A stretch of 64,000 nt of DNA from Pyrenophora tritici-repentis (Eukaryota; Ascomycota; Dothideomycetes; Pleosporales; Pleosporaceae), in assembly GCF_003171515.1 (NCBI RefSeq), contig NC_089398.1, forward strand, positions 1,736,001 to 1,800,000, written 5' to 3'. The notes beneath the pieces are model-generated. The model did no database searches and was not told the DNA's origin. It saw nothing but the letters and a program-made list of their open reading frames with translations. This document shows, one piece after another, positions 12,074 to 24,658 of the stretch. The stretch's first letter is position 1. Each line of letters starts with the position of its first letter. The position numbers and the translations under genes are program-made.

Positions 12074-12128
12074 AAAGTTGGTGGGGTGCGCCGCTCGCCC
12101 GTGTGCGCCGCTCGCCCATGGATCATGT
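12074..12128 (-). repeat. Right terminal inverted repeat of the Fot1/pogo element
   Basis: Perfect inverse copy of 10275-10329. It is followed by the TA target duplicate at 12129-12130. Confidence 0.95.
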
Positions 12129-12130
12129 TA

Positions 12131-12564
12131 CAGATAGTTTCCATGAAACATTTTCTCCCTGTCAGCGCTCTATCTAAGGTTCTCATATCCATCCATCATA
12201 GTGGTTCAAGGTAGTGCCAAGACCGCCATCGTTTGCCCCAGACGCCACCATAAACGAGGATCATGTATGTCGTAATGATGTACAAAGCAAAGTCATACTA
12301 CCAGGCTATCGTGATCTTGGGGGAATATTCTTCATCATGTCGTTTCGTGCTTTTGGTGACCGAAAGAAAGGTCGTGAGGTAAGAGACCCACTGAACGCCC
12401 GCGCGAAACACCCCAAACGCTCACTATGCTATACACCCAAAGGAAAGAAACACACTCCGTGATTTTGTGTTTTATAGCGCGTGATGTCGTGTCGAGATGG
12501 TATTCTGAGACGCACGCAGATGAGAAAGAATTCATGTTGCAAGGCTCCATGATCGGACGGCGCC
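12131..12564. other. Intergenic stretch right of the Fot1/pogo element
   Basis: About 430 bp with no recognisable gene. It contains the 3' side of the BTB-like gene. Short open frames here have no codon structure that I trust. Confidence 0.45.
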
Positions 12565-14753
12565 TCATACCTCACCAGCGACCCGTTTTGTTATCAGTCG
12601 GTGACCCGAAGGATGGAGAGGTGATGGCTCAACCTGCTCCACATGCTCCTCAAGGAAGACATTATTGAGCAGTACGGCAGACATGGTGCCCCCTTGGGCC
12701 GGCTTCAGTTGACCGCGTGATACCTTCTTGCGCCGATTCTCGCGTTCGTTGACGACATCTCTTAGGATCTTGACGGCACCAGTCCAGCCAATCTGGTTGG
12801 CCGTCGCACGATGGTTGAAGAGACGCTCTATGAGCGGGAGCGGCAGCGACAAAAGGATGGTGGAAAGCACAACAGTCGCATGGCTTGGTTGCAACTCATC
12901 CTCAGGGGGCGCATCACCGAAACGGATCTTACTCAACCGTGGATTGTGCGTAGATTGTCGGGGCTCGACTAGCGGCGGCAGACGCGGGGTTTCTTTGAAC
13001 TCAGGCGCGATCGAGTACAACTTGAAGTCGACTGGGAAGGTGAAGGCAATGAACTCGAGAGCATAGTTGAGCAGCATCGCGACGAATGGATCCTCGGTAT
13101 CCTGGCTGTCAGCCCTTGAGCGTGACCCAAGATTGGCTTGTAGCGCATACTGCAACACCTGGTCGACGGTGTCCCAACGAAGAAGCATCCTGGCAATTTC
13201 GATACCACGTGCCTGCATGCTAGGCATCTGAAGGGTCCTAGCCGCCGCGATGTAGCTCAATACTTGTCGCATGCGCCTGCCAGCATCGTTTGATGGAGAC
13301 ACTTGGTCGGCCTCATACATGTAAGGAGTGAGCCCGTACAAGAAGGTTGGCGCCGATATGAGCGGAGCTCCGTAAAGTACCTTGACAGCTTCTTCCAGGG
13401 ACTCTCGCGAGGCAAAAGGATCCAATGCAAGAACATCAACCAGGCGGCGCGCATCCCTGCTGCGATGACTGGGAGCCGGACTACGACGGATAGCGTCGGC
13501 TATGACTGGACTGCGTACGACGACAATGCCATGTACTGGCATCGATACCAGAATGGATTCTGGCGAACGTATCTGCAGAATGAAGTCGGCAAATTCGGGG
13601 TTGCCAAACTGCGTAGACAGGTAGCTCGCCAGCTCGAAAGGTGACTGTTCCAGATGCTCAGCTGGGGGTGCACTGCCGTTCTGATATGACACAGCATGCT
13701 GATCCTCACCATGCTCCGAGCTTGGCATTACTTCGCCGAAGTGGGCCTTGCTCGGTGACTGCGAGTGAGAGGTAATGGCCCCATTTGCGGCGAAAGCTGC
13801 CTCTTCCGGGGAAAAGTGACCGTTGTAGGGGTTCGGGTAGGCATTGGGAGCTCCAAACTGCGAAGGTCGGTATTCAACGCCGTTCTCATAGGCTGTATCA
13901 GGTGGTGCAACAGTATGCGGGGGTAGTTGCCAGGGTGCTCCTGCCTCTGACACATGCTGAACCGGACCAGCGAAGAAGGGCGCCAACTGTGGAGGACCAA
14001 AGCCGGGCGGAGGACGAGCCAAGGAATGCTGCCCGTTTGTATCCAGCTCGGGCTCCTGGGGTGTAATGGGAATCGTGGGTGACACATTCGCGCTCTGGAA
14101 AACGACAGCACCTGCACTGAGCTGATGCCGATGCAACGGGCTATGCGTTCGCCCGTTGACATCTGCCGGTGGCGTCCTGTTCGAAGGATAGAAGGGCGGC
14201 GGCAGGTGCGAGGGTATGGTTAGCTTGCGGTGTACGCCATTCACGGCTGGCTTTGGTGTTGCTTGAGATTCCGTCGTCGTAGTGGGCGCGTGTTCAACAT
14301 GGCCGTTGACATGCTTTTCTTTTCCTGCGTCTTCCAAGTTTAGTGTTTGCCCGGAGCAGGGGGCGTATTTTCTGAGTACCCACCATGAACATCTGCAGCC
14401 GCCGTGTCTTCCTCTTCAGACTTGGATGGGACACTGGCTACGACCGACTCGTCCGTCTCTCGCTTTCCAGCCTCAGAGGCCCGTGAGTCTGGCGTGGGCG
14501 GAGTGTCTGCAGCGCCTACGTGGTGCTCTTCTGGCTGCTCCTCTGACTGCTGCTCCGCCACAGGGTGCGGCTCCGGTTGTGACTCCGGCTGCGACTCCGG
14601 CTGCTGAGTCACAGTGCCCTTGTTGGACTCCTCGGGTGTGATGGGCCTCGCAGAGGGTTGGGCTTTGTACAGACGATATGGAATGGCAGGCACGATGCGC
14701 GATCCGGGGCGGCCATGCTTCTGCGCAATGCCGCGACGTGCTGTGTCGGCCAT
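12565..14753 (-). CDS. BTB/POZ-like domain protein with disordered N-terminus
   Basis: Exons 14753-14384 and 14330-12565 are joined across a 53-nt intron (donor GTGGGT, branch-like CACTAAAC, acceptor GGAAG) that splits a Gly/Asp-type codon and keeps frame, giving 711 residues. The first 300 residues are low complexity: repeated PESQPESQPEP, Pro-rich and acidic. Around residues 360-460 the sequence resembles a BTB fold: ELASYLSTQFGNPEFADFIL, then VSMPVHGIVVVRSPVIADAI. A helical region with YALEFIAFTFPVDF and a basic tail follow. This looks like a conserved fungal protein with a degenerate BTB domain, perhaps a protein-protein adaptor; the specific role is unknown. The intron placement is my choice from frame and signals. 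Confidence 0.72.
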
Positions 14754-15918
14754 GCTGGAGGCAAGTGCTGAGGAAGGCGCGAACGGAAAATGTGGAAGGA
14801 GCGACCGAGACTGCGGAAGCGGCTCCAGGTAATTGCAGCTTCAAGATTCTTGCCAATTAGCCTGGAGCGCCCTGGAATGGGAGATGTGTGCGGCGAGGGA
14901 ATTGCGAAGTGGGGTTCGAGACGAGTCTGAGAAGTCCAGGCAGAGATGGAGAGGATGCCTTCCCCACCAATTTTAGCTGCAGCTCTGAGGTCATAGCGCT
15001 AGCTCCGTTTGTCAGCCTAGGCTGATGAGTCCTTGCCTTTGGCATCGCATCTCCGCTCTTCTTGCAAAGTAATCTTCTCTGCGTTATATGTCAAGTTTGT
15101 GAATTATAATGAGGCGGACTTCTTTTGGCCTCCATGTCGAGCTGGCGTGCCAATCGGGGCGAATAGACGACGAAAACGAACTACTTTACCATTGCCAGAC
15201 CCAGCTATGTCACAAACTCCCCGGCGGGTATGGCAATTGAAGCTTTGTCCGAAATGACTCTGCGTGTTCTAACCGTGACTCTAACAAGTGTCATGAGCTC
15301 TTGCTCTTGCACCGTGAACTCCACTGGTGCACCTGCTTCATACACGACATCAACAAATCCACGGCCACTGTTCATTGTACCCTACACCTCTCCTATTCAT
15401 TGTGCCCTAATTTTAAAACCTTGAACCTACAGACTCGCATCTTCTTTTCTCTTGTCACATATCTCTATCTCAGCATTTTCCCTCGTTGCGTTTGCAGCAT
15501 GTTTCTAGGACAGCAGACTTCCTATCATGGCAGACTTCCAGCACGAAAGTATCCGCTTTCGCACCCATCTAAGGACTCTCGCTGTTCGGATTTTCGGTCA
15601 CGTGACTCAGGGACGGACTTCACCAAGTATCACCTGACTACATGTCCTCATCAGCAAGAGTTCTTACCTAGCCGTATGTTGAAATTGTTTTCCATGTAAA
15701 GGTATGGGTCTGAAAGTATCATAGCAAACAGATTCAGCCTTCTAGCAGTGCCCGACCAATCGCCTACTGAGTCAAGATTGCCTTTTAACTTCACACTGCC
15801 TCCAGCAGGGACAGCGAAACGACGGTGTAAACGAGCCGGAAAGCAGCAGGGCTTCAAGACCTCAGCCGCGAGGAATCGAGGAGGGAATCAGTGTGGGGTT
15901 ATCACCTTCTTGTTGGAG
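14754..15918. other. Divergent intergenic region, about 1.2 kb
   Basis: Separates the leftward BTB-like gene from the rightward unknown gene. A CCAAT-type site (GCCAATTAGCC) is at about 14851-14861. The frame of the unknown gene stays open leftward to 15748, but only through a GTG codon. No other gene seen. Confidence 0.4.
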
Positions 15919-17598
15919 ATGGAGGGGTTGCGACTCAGAGATAACGCGGCTGATCGAACTGAGAAAGCTGCAACTGCAAACCACGGTGGAATTTCACTGA
16001 AAGAAAAACTCGAGCCTGCATTTGAAGTTGCCAAGCCACATTGGGCACCGCAGTTACGACCTGACTCGCAACTCCCGAGATCTTCTTCTACGCGGTCAAC
16101 GACAACTTTGGGCCAAGAGATATCAGAAAATGAGGCGCAACCATCTACCTTGGTCGAGACCCCCCACGTTCAAGAGAGCGAGTTGCGGATCGTACTGCCG
16201 GACTTACTTACTTGTAAAGATACATCGATACACTCCCCATCCAACACCAAGTCTGGTGAAGCAGAGAATCCGAAAGAAACTCCGAAGAATCCCGAGACCG
16301 CAATTGCTCTTGCATCAGATGCACAAAACGCGGCTGTGGCCGCCGCTTGCTGCGCACTTAAAACAAACGGCGTTGATCTCACTTCTGGGTCTCCATACAA
16401 GAGCTCGAATGCTCGTCGAGAAGATTTGATATTCTTCCCACCGTTAATACAAGCTACAAGTCCATCCTGTTACGCTGCCATGCCTTCCGCTAAGTTAGCC
16501 GCGACTACCATCTTCACGCCAGCTTCGACACATTCAACGTCGGTTGAAGAACCTCATCTTCATCACGAAATGGAAATGAAATACGAACAGTCGTCTTCAG
16601 AAGAGACTATCGTTCCATTACCAGCTTTAGGTCAGACTCCACGCCCGGGTACATACCCCTCGAGTATCGTCGTCGACGGTGAAGTCATCACCTTCGAACC
16701 AGGAAAGCTGGGACTCCGTTCACCCTCTGACCCTCCCTTCATCTGCCCTTGGCAGCGTTTCCCCTCCTCAGCTACCGAAGAGAGGTGTACCCGAAGCCAA
16801 TCTCCTTCCTGTTTAATGGCAAGCCACCACAACAATGCTGCGGGTATCTGCCATCCACTGGGTGCTGTCGGTTTAGAAGGGCATGGAACTCCGTGCTGGT
16901 GTTTCGAATGCCTCAAATGCCACAAGCCATCCTATGGGGTAAACATCAGCCATTCTCCACCCGTACAGGCAGCTGGGATGAGCCATGGATCAATTGTCTG
17001 CACCCCCGAACCCAGTCTCGTTGGTGAAAGCATGGACGCAAATTCATCTCCGGAGTCCCGTCAATCATACATCCCAAAATTAAATGTCCCGATAACCGAA
17101 AACGCCGCCGCGGATTTCGTCATCATGGATGCCGATATCAGCACGTTTAATTTAGGCGGAGCAGTCACTGACGCGAACACAACCGTAGCTCCAACTACAG
17201 TTACATCGGCACCGGCGTCCACCACACTTGTCCAACGACCTGGATCCCCCACCTTGTACGATAGCGTTGAACCTGCAAGCGACTGCTCCAATATACCCCA
17301 ACCAATCTCACAAGTCTCACTATCTGCTTCCGCTAAACTCTTATTCAACAAACCTTACCCAACTGTCACAGAATCGCTGCCAACAAAGCCATCTACCAGT
17401 CCCCAAGACATCAAGACAAACGTCGCCGTATTGCCCCGGACCCACATCCACAGCGAACATGACCACTCCTCCGATTACAGCATCATCAGCCTCAACGCCT
17501 CTGAACTAAGCTCTTGGAATCTGACCTGCCCGGTTGATTTCAGCAGCGTTGATGACGACGATGAGTATGATGGGAGTGCAGATGAAGAGATTTCTTAG
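15919..17598 (+). CDS. Uncharacterised Ser/Thr/Pro-rich protein
   Basis: Not recognised. The first ATG in a frame open from 15748 is at 15919 (MEGLRLRDNAADRTEK), giving 559 residues; an upstream exon may exist. The sequence is rich in Ser, Thr, Pro and Asn through most of its length. A more ordered stretch near residue 240-290 reads YPSSIVVDGEVITFEPGKLG, followed by PSDPPFICPWQRFPSS. A Cys/His cluster follows (CHPLGAVGLEGHGTPCWCFECLKCHKP, broken here as GTPCWCFECLKCHKP), which could bind metal. The C-terminus is acidic (SVDDDDEYDGSADEE). There is no signal peptide or membrane helix. Likely a real but lineage-specific gene; a 1.7-kb frame of this kind is unlikely by chance. Confidence 0.6.
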   Translation: MEGLRLRDNAADRTEKAATANHGGISLKEKLEPAFEVAKPHWAPQLRPDSQLPRSSSTRSTTTLGQEISENEAQPSTLVETPHVQESELRIVLPDLLTCKDTSIHSPSNTKSGEAENPKETPKNPETAIALASDAQNAAVAAACCALKTNGVDLTSGSPYKSSNARREDLIFFPPLIQATSPSCYAAMPSAKLAATTIFTPASTHSTSVEEPHLHHEMEMKYEQSSSEETIVPLPALGQTPRPGTYPSSIVVDGEVITFEPGKLGLRSPSDPPFICPWQRFPSSATEERCTRSQSPSCLMASHHNNAAGICHPLGAVGLEGHGTPCWCFECLKCHKPSYGVNISHSPPVQAAGMSHGSIVCTPEPSLVGESMDANSSPESRQSYIPKLNVPITENAAADFVIMDADISTFNLGGAVTDANTTVAPTTVTSAPASTTLVQRPGSPTLYDSVEPASDCSNIPQPISQVSLSASAKLLFNKPYPTVTESLPTKPSTSPQDIKTNVAVLPRTHIHSEHDHSSDYSIISLNASELSSWNLTCPVDFSSVDDDDEYDGSADEEIS

Positions 17599-18218
17599 GC
17601 AGAGATACACATAGAGGATATGCTAGTTGACAAGTTGCGATGGTCTGTGGTTAAAGGTGTGGGTGAGCTGAAGATGACTATGCCTGAAACGGAGGAGTGG
17701 GAGATTTTAGAATGCTTTGGGTGAGCTTTTGGCGTTGATAGTGGTATTTGGGGAGGGCAACTGCTATACACTCACTGGGCTCGTGGATCTTCTATTTATT
17801 CTAGTCATTAGTTAGTCCGTTTTGGTCATTGGTATGGCTTTACGTGGGTAGCGATAGACATGAATGGCCCAGTTAACGATTTTACTCTTGTTAACATGTA
17901 TCTGGTGTCGCGTGGTTCATCTGAAACACTATTGTAGAACACGACATTACAAGTGAATAGCCATTATGAGAAATCTCAAGACAACTAGATCTTCAACAAC
18001 TAGCTAAAGAGTCTGACATTTGTTGTTGTGTTTTGTATAATAACTCAAAACAATCACCGTGTGCTGATAGCCTTAGTCCGTACCCTATACATGCTTACTA
18101 AACTACTAATATATCTTGAACCAAAACTGCACGTGTAATCATACGCATGAGACATCTGATTCGATCTAACTCATTGTCTCAATACGATCTACACTCAATC
18201 ACACTTTCATCTTTCTTC
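17599..18218. other. Intergenic region between convergent genes
   Basis: Downstream sides of the unknown gene and of slh1. AT-rich, no gene seen. Confidence 0.45.
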
Positions 18219-21200
18219 CTACTCCTTCTCCTTTCCCTTTCCACCCGCATCCACAACCGGTGCTTCAGGTACATCCACACCCTCAATCTTCCACCTCATC
18301 CCCGGATAAGCATCACTGAGCACAACAATATCTACCTTCTTTCCCTGCGCCTCCTCAGGCAACGCCACCCTTGTCTGAGCCTGGGGTTTGGAATTTGCTC
18401 CTGCTCCTGCACCTCCACCTCCTCTTCCACCTCGACCACGCCCGCCAGCCGATGCATTCCGGCTAGGATCCTGCCAGTTGACTCGCTTGAGCGCGATGAT
18501 CTCATCGGTACTGGAGTAAGACACTATGGCGAAGAAGCCCTCATTTTGCGGTTTAGGGTATCGTGGCGCGAAGATGCGAATACCGCCTGCGTTGATCCTC
18601 GCTGGGTTTTTTCGAACGATCTTGAAGTCAAGACCTAGTGCATTGACGTGTCCTAGGCTGAGGTTCAAGATGGGTAGACGAGATACAGGCTCCAAGGTAC
18701 GTTTTAGTGCGGGTTGTGCGACACCTGCGAATTTGGCCGCGCGCTCCAAAACAGCCGTTGAAGAGGTAGTGGCCTCAATGAGTGTTTTTAGGTTGGCTTG
18801 TGGGTGCTCGAGACGTTTCTTCTCTTTGTCGGGTTCGACGTTGGGGAAGATGGATAGAGGGCCGTCGGTGGGCCAGCGGGCGGACTTGATGGCTTGTAGA
18901 AGGGAGATCATGGTTTCGCAGGATGAGAGGTATCCGAGTTCGGTGAGGACGTCGATGGAAGCCTGGACGATACGAATGCTTTGGTCTAGCACACTGTTTA
19001 GATCACCGACGTAATCGGAGATGGGTAAATCGATGCGCGAGAAGTGGGCTTGCAGAAGCAAGAAGGATTTGACATGCGGATCCCACATTGGGAGACCAAA
19101 GTCGTCGGCGGGTATCGGTAGTGCTTTTGATAACTCTGCATTGATGAGATCTTCATTGTGACGAACGGGGAGTTCGTCATATTCAGTTGCGTGCGAAATC
19201 CAGGAAAGCGCGTCGAAAAATGTAGCGTTGCGTTTGACGTTCTGGACGAGATAGCGAATCGTCTTGTGATTAAGGTAGTAGTAACTCATAATCTTGCCGA
19301 GTGGGGTAGGGTCAACTTCGCCAGTGGGCTCAACGACCGCGCACGAAGACTCATCAAGCTCTTTGAGTGACGTCTCTACAAGCTCCACCATGTAGTCGTT
19401 GGCCATGGCTTGTGCTGCGATCGTGTTGTGCTCTTCAGCTGAAATTTCGAGACCATAGAATGACGGGTTCTTATGCAGACGACGGAAGAAGAACGTCCAG
19501 GTCAGATAGTCCAAAGCGTCTTGTTTCGTGGCGATTGTTCCAGCAGAGATCTCGGCGCCCAAATGATTGTCCAATACTTTATGAAGCGACGATTCGACCG
19601 GAAAACCAGTGTGCAAGAAATGCTTGTAAAACTCCTTCTTGGCGTCCTGTGTGAAAATGCGTGCGATACCTGAGTCGTCGAACTGTGGACGTCCAGCACG
19701 ACCCAACATCTGCAGAACATCTGTGAGGTCCATGTCTTTGTATCCTTCAGTCTTCGCGTCGAAGAACTGTGTGCCTTTTACAACCACAAGATGAGCAGGC
19801 AAGTTTACACCCCACGCAAGTGTGCTGGTGGCAACGAGGATCTGGATCTTGTTGTTTGCAAAGAGCTCTTCTGACAGCGATCGATCTGTCTCGACAAGAC
19901 CAGCATGATGCAGACCGATACCGAAGCTCAAAGCCTCCCTAAGCGAGTCATCCTTGACTCTATCAAGGTTGACAGCAAGGTCGTCTTCAGACATGCGCAG
20001 AAAGCGCCTGGGATTATCCTCCATACCACAAAAGTTGATCAGGTCGCGAGCGGTGAGACGAGTCTGCCTACGCGAGGCAACGAAAACAATGACTGGTTTC
20101 TCTGGGGAGTGTGCCTTAATTGCGAGGAATGTCGGCCTATTCATCGACTGCATCAGCGGACAGAAGCCTCGTTGTTCCGGGAAGCCATCGATGAAGATCT
20201 CCAATGGCACTGGACGCACTGAATGTCGGAAGTTGAACAAGCCCTCCTTGACACCAAGCCAGTTCCCAAGATCAGCTGCGTTTGCGCAAGCAGTAGACAT
20301 GCCGAGTAAACGAATAGAGCCATCCTTCTTCTGCGACGCAATATAATTCATACGAGACACGATAATCTCCAGAATCGGGCCACGGTCACCACCCAGAAGA
20401 TGAATCTCATCAATGATGACCAAGCTGACCTGACGGACATAACCACGAGTTTGCCAGCTACGGCTGATACCGTCCCACTTTTCAGGCGTTGTAATGATAA
20501 TATCAGCATCGCGGATGGTACGTGTGTCTGGCGTGTTATCACCGGTCAACTCCACGAGCTTCAAGCCCATCGGTCCAGCAAGTCGCTTGCCCCAGTCTTG
20601 CACTCGTTCGCGAACCAAGGCCTTCATCGGAGCAATGTAGACGACCTTTGAGCCGGGCTTCTCGCGAAACGCCCACCACATCGCAAGTTCAGCAGCTACC
20701 GTCTTGCCACTACCTGTCGGCGATCCCAGTAGGACGTTTGCGGGTGTGTGATACAGGCAATGAAAGATCTGCGACTGCATGGGGTTAAAGTATTGGAAAC
20801 GCTGTGCGTACACCTCCTCAAGTAGCGGATTTTTCAGTGCTGCTATTGGCAAAGGCTGGAGATTCAACAAGTCTGTGTAGATACTCTCGGTATCAGGACG
20901 GATAAGATGCTGGAACGATATGGGGTGCACAGTCTCTGCGCCCAGCCAGCGATCGGACACAGCTCGAACATAAACTTGCGTAGGCAATGGGTCAGACAGC
21001 GGAATTGTAAAGTTGAGCTCGTGATCATCGTAAAGCTTTCTCCGCGACAGGATGAAGAACTCATGATGGTAGATTTCAGAAGTCTCCGAGTTCTCCACCC
21101 AAATCCAGAAGGATTCCGAAGTTCCATGGTGCCTGTCATTCCAAACAAAGTCAGGCGTGAGGAACAGCTGTATCCGGAGTACGTCTCTATTAAGTGGCGC

Positions 21201-24200
21201 AATTTCGGATTCGATGCTCAATGTGGGAAAGTTGCTCATCAACTTCGAGATCACGCCCCCCATCTTCTTGTTGTGCACCATGTCGCCGATTTCAGAAGAG
21301 TCCATATCCCGCAGCGTCTGTATTGAAGGAAACTTGTGATCAAGCGCTCGTAATACTGGTTGCGGGAGCTCGAACTGGTGCAGTGGGTGTTGGAATGACC
21401 AGCATCGGTGTTCAATCGATTGACAGAGACTGAGAAGCACCAGACACTGATAGCCCCAGCGCCTATTAAGCGCGATCATGAATAGTGCGCGTGCAATACG
21501 TGCAGCGTTCTGGGTAACGTAATTTGTGTCAGAGACAAGTGTGAAGTCTTCTAGCCGTGCTCTCGAGATGTGAGCTTGAAGAAGGTAGTTCGTCTTGCCG
21601 TGTGACGTAGCATAACCGTCCTTGACCTCGGTAATGACATGTCCTGACTCTTTGAGCAAGGACAATTCTTTCTCCTCGCTTTCGCGAGATTGTACCTGAT
21701 CAAACTCGCCGCTCATACTGACCATGGCTAGCGCGTCGGCATCCGTACTGCGAGGTCGCATCATGGTGTTGAAGATTTCGATACTGGACTGTTGCACATA
21801 GTACTGACTGGCGATACGACCGACATCCTTGGCTCGCAGGTCCTCGGTCGTCTCGTTGAAGATGATCATCTGACTCCTCTGTAGGATTCTAGCAGCATCG
21901 ATGATAAGCTTACGGCGTCTACCCACGAGTTGTGGGTCGTCGCGGATCTCGGCCCACTCGATACCGTACATGAGCGGGCTCTTCTGCATGCGTACGAATA
22001 GGTAAGAGTAACCAAGCCATGTCACAGCTTCGGAAACCGTCGTGACTGTACCCAGAGAGATCTCAGCGTTGAGGTTATCTATGAGTTTCGATGAAAACCT
22101 CGATTCAATAGGCTGCTGCTCAGTTACAGCGCGCATGTAGTGGTCTAGTCTGTCATGTGTCGTACAGATAAATCCGATACCACTGTCCTGGAATTGAGGT
22201 CGACCGGCACGACCAAAGATTTGGAGAACATCCAGGATACCAAGATCAGTGAACTTACCCTCCTGGGCATTGTAGACCTGGGTACCCTTGATGAGAACTG
22301 CGGCGGCAGGCAAGTTGACACCCCAAGCGAGAGTCGCTGTACAGCAGAGTACCTTGAGTACACCTTCGGCAAACAAGCGCTCAATCATGTTCCTGTCGGA
22401 ACGGGGCATACCGGCATGATGAGTTCCCATGCCTTTGCCTAGCAGCTCGCGTAGTTCTCGGCCCTTTGATTGCTTCATATCGCGTACAGCGTTTTCGTAT
22501 CGCGGGTGGTCCTGAGGGTCAAACAAATCGGTGCATTGTTCCTCCATGGCCATTTCGTACAACCGCCTAGCAGTCTTGACTGTGTCCTTTCTCGAGTGTA
22601 CAAAGACCATGATCTGATGGCCTAGCTTGAGCATTTCGACGACCTTGTCAAATGCCACCTTCTCCACGTTCTCTCGAGATTTTGCAGTGCCGGGCTTGCC
22701 TTTGGCACCAATGAAGTGCTGCTCCAGAGGTACAGGGCGAAACGAGGCATCAAAGTAGAACAGTCCAGCCATCTTGTTCACCCGGAGAAAGTCGGCTACA
22801 TCGACGTAGTTGGGCAATGTGGCTGACAGACCAACGATTCGGATGAGCGACTGAGTACTCTCAACTTGTCGTTGAGTTCGCGCCACCAGACTCTCCAGAA
22901 CAGCACCACGCTCGTCGTGTAGCATGTGAACTTCATCGATAATGAGCAGTCGTACCTTTTGCACCAGCTCAGTGTCCCCGGTACTCTTCCTGGTAACGAC
23001 ATCCCATTTCTCAGGGGTAGTAACAATGATTTGAGTGTCCAGAATCTCTGCTTTAGTAAGATGCATATCGCCAGTAAGTTCGCGCGCTTTGATACCCAAC
23101 CATGCTAGTCGCTTTCCAAGCTTCTCGGTGACTTCAGCTGCAAGTGCCTTCATAGGTGCAACGTAGATAACCTTGAAATCTTCCGCCATGACCGTGAAGT
23201 CTGTGGCATCAGGTTCATCGATTGGATTGGGCACAACATTTTTAGCCACGGTGTTAAGAATGGTGAGCATCGCTGCGTCAGTTTTACCGGCACCGGTGGG
23301 TGCGCAGATAAGCATATTCTCGCTCGTTTTGTATGCGACAGGATACACCAAGCTCTGCATACGATTAAGCGACTTGTAGCCCTTGAAGGTACGCTGGCAA
23401 AGACCGTCCAGCTCCTTAATTTCAAGCAACCGTCGCCCCACACCGACAGTGCCTACAGGAACTGCTGGAATCTCATACTCCTCGTAGAGGTTGTTGTCGT
23501 GATGAATCGTATCCGGGGGTAGAGCGTACTTCTTTCCGTACGCCGAGAGCTTGTTTCCTGCTTCGTGGGTGCGGTAGACGTGAGGATATTGCGGGCCTGT
23601 ACGGTCCATAGCTGGTGCCAATGCCGCATTCTTATGCTCGAAATCTGCCCTTCGCAACGCCTCTTCACGCTCGGCTCGAGTCTGTAGACGGCCCACGATG
23701 CCATTGCCCTGGGCTGGAGTAGGCTCGTGCAGGGATCGCATGATATCCTTTCGGTGAGAGATGAGGTCTGCAACCATATCTAATTCACCATAACCTACGA
23801 CATCCGCAAGCATCATCTGCAACTCTTCATCTATTCGAAGTAAGCAAACGGGAGACATAAAGGTGTCTGCAAGACGAACCATTGCTGTCACTGGATAGAA
23901 TTGCTGTGATCTGATCCCTGAGCGCTGAAGCATCCAAGCCAGAACTGCTTCTCGCGACATCAGAGCACTTTTGAGCGAGCCAATGCTGGTCGAATGCATT
24001 GCCTCCTGCTGGCCCATCCGGGAATCGGTCGAGGTGGTCGCTACTATACTCTTCCTCGTATTCGTCGCTGATGATGTCCCAGATATCCTCGCCACTGGCC
24101 GTTCCGGAGAAGTCATCGTCGTCAAACTCGAGGTCGTCCCCGTACGCTGGCATCTTTCCAGCATCAGCGGGTAAGTTTAGATCTGCAATGGCTTTTCGCA

Positions 24201-24255
24201 TGGCATCGAGTTGCTCGAGCCATTGCGCCTGGGCGTCCTCAACGCTGGGAGACAT
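18219..24255 (-). CDS. slh1: Slh1/ASCC3-type RNA helicase (ribosome quality control trigger complex)
   Basis: Exons 24255-23880 and 23830-18219 with a 49-nt intron give 1,995 residues, close to yeast Slh1. Two Ski2-like helicase cassettes are each followed by a Sec63 domain. Cassette 1 has Walker A APTGAGKT (about residue 302), DEVH (about 424) and SATLPN. Cassette 2 has SPTGSGKT (about 1150), DEIH and a diverged motif III, MSTACAN. The splice restores the family-typical N-terminal run SSDSNDEELQMMLADVVGYG. Both ATP sites look intact. Slh1 splits stalled, ubiquitinated collided ribosomes with its RQT partners in the cytosol. The Gly/Arg-rich stretch near the C-terminus (GGRGRGGRGGGG) is RGG-like. 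It is divergent from ykt6, with about 400 bp between starts. Confidence 0.95.
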
Positions 24256-24658
24256 GATGCAGGACTGGTCTATGCAGTAGCACGTGATGTTGTATACTTG
24301 TAGGCCGTTTCGTCTTCCACGCTCTCCACACCACCAGCAGGAGATGTTTGTTTTGGATTTGATTCACGCTTGGCGGACGTGATGGAGGATGATGATGGAT
24401 GACTGGCTTGTCCCTACTCGGCTGGACTTGCCCCGCCCCCGCGCATTAGCTTGCTTACATAACGCAGGGCCGCCACCCTGGTCCCGCCTTGAGGCCGGGC
24501 GGGTGATGCGCCTCTTCAGTCCATGGATGCGACCGCTCTAGCCCAACCTACTTACCACACAAGACCTCGGCCACCAGGCAGCACACACCCGTCCTAGATT
24601 CCTGCATTCACCTGCACATACACATCCTCGAAACCTTTAACCCTTATTGTCGCCCAAC
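24256..24658. other. Shared promoter region of slh1 and ykt6
   Basis: About 400 bp between divergent ATGs. A GC-rich part lies at 24410-24500. No TATA box is evident, as expected for housekeeping genes. Confidence 0.5.

Larger units (their letters stand above)
10275..12128 (-). mobile_element. Complete Fot1/pogo (Tc1-mariner superfamily) DNA transposon
   Basis: The 1,854-bp element is bounded by perfect 55-bp terminal inverted repeats (10275-10329 and 12074-12128) beginning ACATGATCC, and is flanked on both sides by TA (10273-10274 and 12129-12130), the target duplication of this superfamily. The only gene is the DD35D transposase on the minus strand, with no stop or frameshift. Each inverted repeat contains two tandem copies of GGGCGAGCGGCGCAC. 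No C-to-T decay of the kind left by repeat-induced point mutation is obvious. Ends, target duplication and frame are all intact, so the copy is young and potentially active. It lies between the MFS transporter and the BTB-like gene and breaks neither. Confidence 0.95.

Noticed and set aside
15748..15918. N-terminal extension of the Ser/Thr/Pro-rich protein
   Set aside because: Starts at GTG only. I used the first ATG at 15919 and left an upstream exon open.
18219..24255. Spliceosomal helicase Brr2 instead of Slh1
   Set aside because: Both have two Ski2-like cassettes, but the acidic N-terminus, the DEELQMMLADVVGYGELD block, the length near 2,000 residues and the RGG-like tail fit Slh1/ASCC3.
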